In this document: positions 35,478-41,199 of the stretch, piece by piece | How the letters are laid out: every line of letters starts with the position of its first letter | How positions within the stretch are numbered: position 1 is the stretch's first letter | Source of the DNA: CAYMUR01 sp964393615 | GTDB taxonomy: Bacteria; Planctomycetota; Planctomycetia; Pirellulales; Pirellulaceae | DNA: 41,199 nt | Assembly (NCBI GenBank): GCA_964393615.1 | Contig: CAYMUR010000042.1 | Coordinates: 1 to 41,199 of the forward strand | Direction of reading: 5' to 3' | Notes under the pieces: generated by a model | Told to the model about the DNA's origin: nothing | Seen by the model: the letters and a program-made list of their open reading frames with translations, nothing else | Database searches by the model: none | Made by a program: the position numbers and the translations under genes

Positions 35478-36461
35478 TTAGTCCCAGGCGGACATCTCGG
35501 TTCGTAGTTCGGAATCAAGGCCTTGTTCATAGGCTTGGATGGCGTTGTCAATGTGACGTATGTTTCGGGCACCAATTAATGTTGATGTGACGGCAGGATG
35601 TGTCATGGTCCATGCCATGGCGAGTCTGACCATTGGAATGCCGATCTCTTCGGACTTTTCCTTCAGTCGTGCGACAACGCTGAAATTGCGTTCGCTGAAA
35701 TAAACGTCTGCGTGGGCGGGGGACGTGTGGAAACGGGTGCCTTCCGGTATGGTCGTCCGGTCCGGCGTGTATTTTCCTGTTAGAAATCCGGCTGCCAGGG
35801 GGCTGTAAGGAGTGACGGCAACGCCTTCCTGCAGACATAGTGGAAAAATGTCTTTGTCTGCTTCCGGTGCGACCAGGTTGTAGGGCGGTTGCACGATATC
35901 GAAGCGAGCATACTGGGCTGCGTTACTAGCAGCAAGTGCCTCCTGCAGCTGTTCGGCCGAATAATTGCTTCCACCGATCACGCTGACTCTTCCAGCATTC
36001 ACTTCGTCCGTAAGTCCCGACAGGGTCTCGGAGATAGGAACGGTCGTATCTGGTGTGTGAATCTTGTAAATCTCGACGTGGTCGGTTTTAAGCCGTTCTA
36101 AACTTTCTGTGAGAGCTTTTTTAATGTTTTCTGGGCTGCCGCCTGAGGCGACTTTCGTACAGATTGTAATTTCGTCTCGGCACCCTCTGTCTTGCATCCA
36201 ATCTCCAAGGATGCGTTCAGAGGAACTCATCTCATCCGATATTTCTCGTACATCTTCAACACCGAACATTTCCGTACGACCATGGCGGGTCTGGCCACCT
36301 CCGTAGGCTTCCGACGTATCGAAAAACGTAATTCCTTTTTCAAGGGCATAGTCTAAGATGACGCGAGACGTTTCTTCGTCGATTTCGCGGCCGAATGTCA
36401 CACATCCTAAACCAATAGCACTGATCGAATATCCCGTGTTTTTCAGAATTTTCTGGTCCAT
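35478..36461 (-). CDS. Aldo/keto reductase
   Basis: 327 aa from ATG at 36461, which is preceded by AGGAG at 36469-36473. The open frame extends to 36500 but that part has no support. It is a (beta/alpha)8 NADPH-dependent oxidoreductase. The catalytic tetrad is visible: Asp48 and Tyr53 (FFDTSEAYGGG), Lys103 (ICTKVASGG) and His135 (YKIHTPD). Coenzyme-binding features include VIGGSNYSAEQL and TSTLIGARNIRHIDNAI. It resembles the YajO/tas group (GLGCVTFGREIDEE, YSPLAAGFLTGKY). The substrate is probably a sugar-derived or other small carbonyl, not determinable here. It is on the same strand as the sialidase, 275 bp upstream of it, so a shared transcript is possible but not shown. Confidence 0.93.
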   Translation of the reverse strand: MDQKILKNTGYSISAIGLGCVTFGREIDEETSRVILDYALEKGITFFDTSEAYGGGQTRHGRTEMFGVEDVREISDEMSSSERILGDWMQDRGCRDEITICTKVASGGSPENIKKALTESLERLKTDHVEIYKIHTPDTTVPISETLSGLTDEVNAGRVSVIGGSNYSAEQLQEALAASNAAQYARFDIVQPPYNLVAPEADKDIFPLCLQEGVAVTPYSPLAAGFLTGKYTPDRTTIPEGTRFHTSPAHADVYFSERNFSVVARLKEKSEEIGIPMVRLAMAWTMTHPAVTSTLIGARNIRHIDNAIQAYEQGLDSELRTEMSAWD

Positions 36462-36561
36462 GGAGGTTCTCCTGGCACTCCGGCAGCAGTCGTTAAACAT
36501 CGATTTAACAGCATACTATAATGTGAATTACCGGGGAACGGTAGAGGCGGCGTGAATTCTC

Positions 36562-36873
36562 ATGAAGCGCTGGAGCGATACGCTTTGCGAACATTGGGTA
36601 CCGCTGCGCCATGAACTGGGTGGACGCTGCTTGACGGCTAATTATGAAATGAGCGATCTGGTTTTGTTTGATATGAGCATGATTCACGGTCGTCTTGGCA
36701 ATCAAACTGATCGGATCCGTTGAGCGGTCGCCCCGAGATATTCTCTGGAATCGGAGTGGATGAATGAGCACTGGGTTGGCGACAATGCGATCGGGCAGGG
36801 AGTGGCTAAAAAGCGTGGACGAGGAGACCGAACAAGAATTGTGTCACGAGCACGTTTAGGGCGTGCGCCGTAA
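36562..36873 (+). pseudogene. Phytanoyl-CoA dioxygenase (PhyH) family remnant
   Basis: Plus-strand translation from ATG 36562 gives TLCEHWVPL, then ELGGRCLTANYEMSDLVLF, DMSMIHGRLGNQTDRIR and a TGA at 36720-36722. In the same frame it continues APRYSLESEWMNEHWVGDN and ends at 36873. This matches the C-terminal half of bacterial PhyH proteins (the pattern WVPL...GGRWLTxxxxxGDxxIFxMxxMHxSLDNxxDRIRLS-x-DTRY...ERW-x-G). The iron-ligand His of MIHG and the 2-oxoglutarate-binding Arg of DRIR are still there. The N-terminal half and ~50 residues between WVPL and ELGGR are missing, and LSxDT is scrambled around the stop. It overlaps the end of the next minus-strand gene by 18 bp. It is clearly non-functional. 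Confidence 0.7.
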
Positions 36874-39801
36874 CAGAAAAATCCGGCCAGATTCAATCGT
36901 TGGCAGATACAGCAGGGCCCTTCCGTTTTCGACGTGACAATCGAAAGGTACTTCGCCATTCTCCGTTACTTCGGAACCTGTCACGTTTTCGAGAAATGGT
37001 GGCAGTTTGACACTGATCGTCACGTTTTTTGCCACAGCGATCTGCGGAGGATCGGGCTTTTCGGCTTGAATGTGATTGACCGCTGTAACGACAATCGTAT
37101 TGGGTCCGGACAACAACGTGCCGGTCCACACTCGTTGTTTTGGCCAGACTTCATTCTTTGTGCCGTCACTGGACGTTACGCCTGTCATAACTTCACCCGC
37201 ATCGCTCGACGCCAGATCGATAGGGGTTGCCAGTAGCAGATCTTCCTCAATATGTTCGATAAGGTGGTTCACACGTCCGATTTCTTCGCGGAAAGATTTC
37301 TTTTCCTGCCATCCTCCTGCCGTTCCAGAGTGTACCCAACTGGTCAGTCCTTTCATTCCAGTACCGATCGCTTGCACAATGTTCTGACGGTATTCTGCTG
37401 GTATGGGGCCACGGGCACCTTGAGGGACGCCGGGAGCGGCTTTCCAGCCAAAGGCTTCCATGCAACCGTGCATGCGATTGGGAGTGCCACAGCGACGCGC
37501 CTGAGCCAGGCTCTCACGTACGTATGCATGGTCGGCAGCAAAATAGGTCACGGGGTACGGATCGTAACAGGCGATGTCTGCCAACTGTCCATAGACTGCC
37601 CAATTGAGAGGTCGCACCGTACCGTTCATGATGATCCACGACGCCGCCTGGGGTGCAAACCGTTCAATCAGTTGTTGCCAACCGCTTCGGGCCAAACCCC
37701 GGGCATGCCAGCCCAGTCCGTTTGCATGCGTACCGCCACCACGATTGTCTTTCGCGTCGGGTTCATCAGGACCCAACACAAAGTGGACGTGTTGGTTTGA
37801 TGAAAATGGTGTGTAGGAAGTGGTACCGATATTGTATTGCTCACATTCTTTGGCTGATCGTTCATGCCACATTCCCAGGTTCATGTGAAGTGTTTTACAG
37901 GATTCGGAAGGAACATGAATGGAACTACGTGGGTAATACATTGGAAGCACGCGAAATTGTGCAGCGATCGTATCGCCCCTGTCTGTTGTGACTCCAATGA
38001 CGTGATAATCACCTCGATTCAGTGAGTGATTTAGCTTTGCTGTCAGTAGTGCCACGTTACCTGGAAAAGTATTCCCGTAAATCTTTGTCTGGTCGAGTGG
38101 TACGCCATCCAACGTCAAGCCAGTGACTCTCTTGACAGGAACTTTGCCGCTGTGGCGTGCGTAGACATAAAGCCTGTCTCTGTCCCTGCCGACCGTGACG
38201 TAATCGACCAACATGCCAGCATCAACATACGGCACGTCGACATGCACTGGCACGCTGTTTTCAGCATGAATCGTGACGGCAGCGATTTTCCCCACAGGAC
38301 GCCGCCGAAAACGTATGTATACCTGGGAGCAGCCGCCAGCTGGAATTAGCTGCGGTCGAATGCGATACCAGACGATGCCTCGCGCATCCCAGTGACTGGT
38401 TTTGAAGTCAACGTAATGATCTTCAAGTGGCTTTCCATTCAGTTCTATTCGGTCACTGATCCTTACAGGAATATCACTAGTGTTTTGTAATGCGACTCGG
38501 ATGGCTCCGAAGTCTTCGTGTTCCTTGTACATCTGTTGCAATCCTTCTAGCGTCAGTCCCACGTCCTCCTTTTTGTTTCGTCCTTCTACCGCCTGCGAGT
38601 CCTTGGGGGGGGCCGGATCCGGCATGTAATAAGCGCTGGTTACACGTAACGAACCACCATCAGTCAGTTTGGGCCGACGGGTCCATTTTGCGTCCGCCGT
38701 GGTATCTGCAGCCACGATGATTTGTCGAACACGTACAGGCCGTTTATCGTTGCCCTGGATGCGCAATTCGTTGTGCTCTTTACCACTGGGTGGGAGTGAA
38801 ACGAGAAAAGTCCGATTTGTTTCGAAATAACTGGCCGTGTCAAAATTGCCGACAGATTTGCTGTTCCACAAGACATTCATCCGCCGCGAGGAATTGCGAT
38901 CTGCAGTAGTGGTAATGCGTGCCATCATTGCCTGGTCCGTATTTTGGCTTTGCACGAACATCACGAGGGAGAGAGGCAGGCGTTGACGATTTCCCTCGGC
39001 TCGCTGGACCAACAGTCCATCGTCGGTGTCAGCTACGAAATATGCCAATTCACCCGGCTCACGCAGCCAACCGTCGACGTCCTCGAGATAATAAGGAGGT
39101 CGCTGTCTCAAAGGGGCAGTGGCATCGAGCGAAAGACTGCGCCATCCTGACGATTCCCGCAACGAGCCCCATTTCTCAACGAGTGCCTCCTGAGGATTAT
39201 TGGCCGCTGCTGTGGCGTCCCCCAACTTCAAGTCGACTTGTAAATCGGAGATGCTGTTAGAAGTGTTCGTTGGTAAGCCACTTATATTTTGAAGGTCCAA
39301 ACGTAACCAGAGGTGCTTGCCACCCAGGATCGCTCCCAGTTTGTCGTTGTTTACCCTTAGTGTTCCATTTTGCCACATGTTAGGTCCTGGCTTGATGGTT
39401 CCACTGTCGGTCGCATATTGCCAATCCAATCCATTGGCTGATACGTAGATTTGGTTTCGGCCCCCCAAGTTTCTTCCATTGGCCGACTGTTCAATGAGGA
39501 TGTTCACGTTCTCAATCACGCGATCGCCAAAAAAATGGTATACCAGTGACCAACCGCTTGGCCCTTGGTTTCGAATGCTTCCTGGCTGCCAGATTTCTGG
39601 CCGATATTGGTTGACGAATCCATCCATCAAAAACTTAGGTGTCTGAAAATCTTCCTGGTATTCGAATTCACCATCCGCATTCGGCCGAATCTCGATTCCT
39701 TCGTTGGCCGACATAATCGACGGAAAAGTCAAAAGACACAAAACACCGGCAAGTCCGATTGGGCGGATTACATGAACGTATTTCAAGTAATGGTAATTCA
39801 T
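36856..39801 (-). CDS. Large secreted protein with putative glycosidase barrel
   Basis: About 981 aa from ATG at 39801 (the open frame reaches 39861). This ATG directly precedes the signal peptide (VIRPIGLAGVLCLLTFPSIMSA). Residues ~30-200 are a beta domain resembling discoidin/carbohydrate-binding modules (FLMDGFVNQYRPEIWQPGS, NQIYVSANGLDWQYA). Several beta modules follow to ~600. Then comes a barrel-like region with HVHFVLGPDEPDAKDN, NWAVYGQLADIACYDPYPV and GTGMKGLTSWVHSGTAGGW. The D-E pair in GPDEPD suggests retaining or substrate-assisted glycosidase chemistry. The last ~90 residues are again beta-sandwich. I do not recognise a named family. It is probably exported for polysaccharide or glycoprotein breakdown. 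Confidence 0.78.
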   Translation of the reverse strand: MNYHYLKYVHVIRPIGLAGVLCLLTFPSIMSANEGIEIRPNADGEFEYQEDFQTPKFLMDGFVNQYRPEIWQPGSIRNQGPSGWSLVYHFFGDRVIENVNILIEQSANGRNLGGRNQIYVSANGLDWQYATDSGTIKPGPNMWQNGTLRVNNDKLGAILGGKHLWLRLDLQNISGLPTNTSNSISDLQVDLKLGDATAAANNPQEALVEKWGSLRESSGWRSLSLDATAPLRQRPPYYLEDVDGWLREPGELAYFVADTDDGLLVQRAEGNRQRLPLSLVMFVQSQNTDQAMMARITTTADRNSSRRMNVLWNSKSVGNFDTASYFETNRTFLVSLPPSGKEHNELRIQGNDKRPVRVRQIIVAADTTADAKWTRRPKLTDGGSLRVTSAYYMPDPAPPKDSQAVEGRNKKEDVGLTLEGLQQMYKEHEDFGAIRVALQNTSDIPVRISDRIELNGKPLEDHYVDFKTSHWDARGIVWYRIRPQLIPAGGCSQVYIRFRRRPVGKIAAVTIHAENSVPVHVDVPYVDAGMLVDYVTVGRDRDRLYVYARHSGKVPVKRVTGLTLDGVPLDQTKIYGNTFPGNVALLTAKLNHSLNRGDYHVIGVTTDRGDTIAAQFRVLPMYYPRSSIHVPSESCKTLHMNLGMWHERSAKECEQYNIGTTSYTPFSSNQHVHFVLGPDEPDAKDNRGGGTHANGLGWHARGLARSGWQQLIERFAPQAASWIIMNGTVRPLNWAVYGQLADIACYDPYPVTYFAADHAYVRESLAQARRCGTPNRMHGCMEAFGWKAAPGVPQGARGPIPAEYRQNIVQAIGTGMKGLTSWVHSGTAGGWQEKKSFREEIGRVNHLIEHIEEDLLLATPIDLASSDAGEVMTGVTSSDGTKNEVWPKQRVWTGTLLSGPNTIVVTAVNHIQAEKPDPPQIAVAKNVTISVKLPPFLENVTGSEVTENGEVPFDCHVENGRALLYLPTIESGRIFLLRRTP

Positions 39802-40534
39802 CAGTGGGTTCCAAGGTCGTAAAAGATGCAACGGCTGTTCAACGTATTCAAGGCAATACAAAAAACAAGGATCTGCCGAAAATGCCAGCGTGTTGAAGTT
39901 CGAACGATGAAGAGTCGTTTTAAACTTGTGGTGGATTTGAAGTCGATCGAGTTGACGACACGTTATCTATAGGCCAATTTTTTTAGCCACAATTATAAAA
40001 AAACAAAGTCTGCATTCTGGGGATTGGAAGAAAATTATACTGGAGGCTTTTGGCGGATTCCAGCGGATTGCCAAAAAAATGGCGTATCCAGGGGGGCCAG
40101 CATGTTCCGGTTTCGAGGGTCGGTCAACGATGTCTCCAACGGTCAAAATGATCTGATCGTCTAGTCCAACGCTTTGGTTGTAGCCACTTTTAGTGGCTAA
40201 TGGAAAGTGTATAGTGACTGGATCTGTCAGTCACCATGAGGGGCGCGACAAGGAGAACAGTCTATACAACAAGCCGAAAGAGGTAGCATGTTCATGCGGG
40301 TCAACTGTTTTGTATGATTTCGCGTCTTGCTTGGCGCTAGGGTTCTGCAGAGAGTGATACGTGACCTGTTTGCCGAGGAGGCAGACTCCACTTTGCCGAG
40401 GAGGCAGACTCCACGGCGCATTGACGGATTGGTAGTAGCTCGAAATCAGTTACACTATGACAAAGTTCGCAGGACTTAATACTGTCACCAGCGTCTGATT
40501 CTTTTTTGAACCACAAATATTAAGGAGCAACCAC
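39802..40534. other. Intergenic spacer with 23-bp tandem duplication
   Basis: Between divergent genes. No gene is supported. A short minus-strand frame (40227-40421) only spans the repeat. Confidence 0.55.
40369..40414. repeat. 23-bp tandem duplication, two exact copies
   Basis: Copies at 40369-40391 and 40392-40414 are identical, beginning TTTGCCGAGGAGG and ending GACTCCAC. It is about 120 bp upstream of the cupin gene. Confidence 0.93.
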
Positions 40535-40909
40535 ATGGCCTCACTCACGCTTCAAACCGCCTCAGCCGGTAGCGGTGCATTACCCGACATGCCAATCGAA
40601 CCTTCGTGGATCAAGGAAGGGAATCCTATCGCCAGGGGTGCTGTCCTGACACAAAGCGCAGACAAGAAAGTCTCCAGTGGACTCTGGTCATGCGAACCGG
40701 GCAAGTTTGAATGGACGTTTGGTTGGGACGAATTTGTCCATGTTCTCGAAGGAGAAGTTGATATTACTGAAGATGGCGCAGATGAACCCATCACGTTGCA
40801 GCCTGGTGGCATGGCACATTTTGCACTGGGTATGAAAACTCATTGGCACGTGAAAAAAACCGTACGCAAGTTTTTCGTCATTCGCACTCCAGAACCCTTT
40901 GAGTTGTAA
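40535..40909 (+). CDS. Cupin-domain protein (Cupin_3 / ureidoglycine-hydrolase-like fold)
   Basis: 124 aa. AAGGAG lies seven bases before the ATG. A single-domain beta-barrel with the Cupin_3 pattern: SSGLWSCEPGKFEWTFGWDE, EFVHVLEGEVDITEDG, LQPGGMAHFALGMKTHWHV, then VRKFFVI. The typical metal-site histidines are only partly present (H of FVHV, H of GGMAHF and of HWHV). The protein may bind a small ligand without being an enzyme. Relatives of this size are common and mostly uncharacterised. It stands alone, and the neighbour downstream is on the opposite strand. Confidence 0.9.
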   Translation: MASLTLQTASAGSGALPDMPIEPSWIKEGNPIARGAVLTQSADKKVSSGLWSCEPGKFEWTFGWDEFVHVLEGEVDITEDGADEPITLQPGGMAHFALGMKTHWHVKKTVRKFFVIRTPEPFEL

Positions 40910-41108
40910 GCGTCTACCTTTTCGGCAGTCTGTCCGTTGATTGGCTCTGTACAGCCTTAGGAGTTGCTGTCACTGAGAGCTTGACCGATATTGCCGGTCT
41001 ATCGATCGTGCCTTTTGGAGGAAGGGCATTGGCGAAGGTGACTTGAACCTGCGCAGCCAGTTGGTATGACTTGGTGTTGTCCAGGAAAACTAAACCATGG
41101 CCTGTCGC
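40910..41108. other. Short spacer, no feature seen
   Basis: About 200 bp between the cupin gene and a convergent partial gene. I found no clear terminator. Confidence 0.5.
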
Positions 41109-41199
41109 TCAGGGACTGCGGTAGAAATTAAACGAAAGAAGATGGTTTCTCGTATCATCTCCTCCGAAACGATCGACATACTGATTCAGGTAGCCGATT
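41109..41199 (-). CDS. C-terminal end of a minus-strand protein, possible outer-membrane barrel
   Basis: Open on the minus strand from the window edge to TGA at 41109-41111. It reads IGYLNQYVDRFGGDD, then TRNHLLSFNFYRSP and stop. The alternating hydrophobic final strand (LLSFNFYRSP) is like the last beta strand of outer-membrane barrel proteins. Only about 29 residues are visible, so the family is unknown. Confidence 0.4.
   Translation of the reverse strand, partial: IGYLNQYVDRFGGDDTRNHLLSFNFYRSP

Overview
The window looks like a scaffold piece from a Planctomycetota genome, probably in or near Pirellulales. This rests on a complete DUF1549/DUF1553 - DUF1501 - PPC-domain gene set (13042-18907), a short gene joining a planctomycete 'LEDR' leader to a planctomycete dockerin-like repeat (2779-3021), large secreted LamG and glycosidase-like proteins, a BNR sialidase, and long gene-poor spacers with genes on both strands. 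Three 10-N runs (349-358, 12348-12357, 31597-31606) mark assembly gaps.

Layout. 1-740: a multi-TM protein interrupted by a gap. 1132-2142: a ketol-acid reductoisomerase (IlvC) homologue whose catalytic residues are altered. 2176-3021 (-): two decayed or unusually short genes. 3119-5359 (-): monomeric NADP isocitrate dehydrogenase. 6128-7642: a membrane-anchored FMN/Fe-S glutamate-synthase-domain protein. 7734-9284 (-): a sodium:solute symporter. 10172-11458 (-): an MFS transporter. 11859-12260 (-): a RidA-family protein. 13042-18907: the three-gene PSD1/DUF1501/PPC operon. 19054-26300 (-): three genes, namely a GH123/DUF4091-like protein, an ACS-type MFS transporter with a ~190-residue periplasmic insertion, and a LamG/glycosidase-like protein. 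26864-28315: a sigma-54 activator. 28385-29776 (-): a DUF805-like/SRPBCC membrane protein. 30631-31587: mannonate dehydratase. 32632-32883 (-): a small two-helix membrane protein with its own terminator. 33634-35202 (-): sialidase. 35478-36461 (-): aldo/keto reductase. 36562-36873: remains of a phytanoyl-CoA dioxygenase-family gene. 36856-39801 (-): a large secreted glycosidase-like protein. 40535-40909: cupin. 41109-41199 (-): the C-terminal end of a further gene.

Biology. The common theme is scavenging of complex glycans. Secreted sialidase and GH-like proteins would release sugars, SSS and MFS carriers would import them, and mannonate dehydratase and the aldo/keto reductase would process uronate- or sugar-derived intermediates. 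These genes are scattered and on mixed strands, so this is a functional grouping and not one operon.

Most notable observations: the IlvC paralogue with H107S, K130R and D190N; three unrelated intergenic tandem arrays that share a 16-bp period; gene remnants with in-frame stops; the MFS transporter with a large soluble insertion; and the stand-alone 83-aa membrane protein. I saw no tRNA, rRNA, CRISPR array, insertion sequence or phage gene. I cannot identify any single element as a proven new system.
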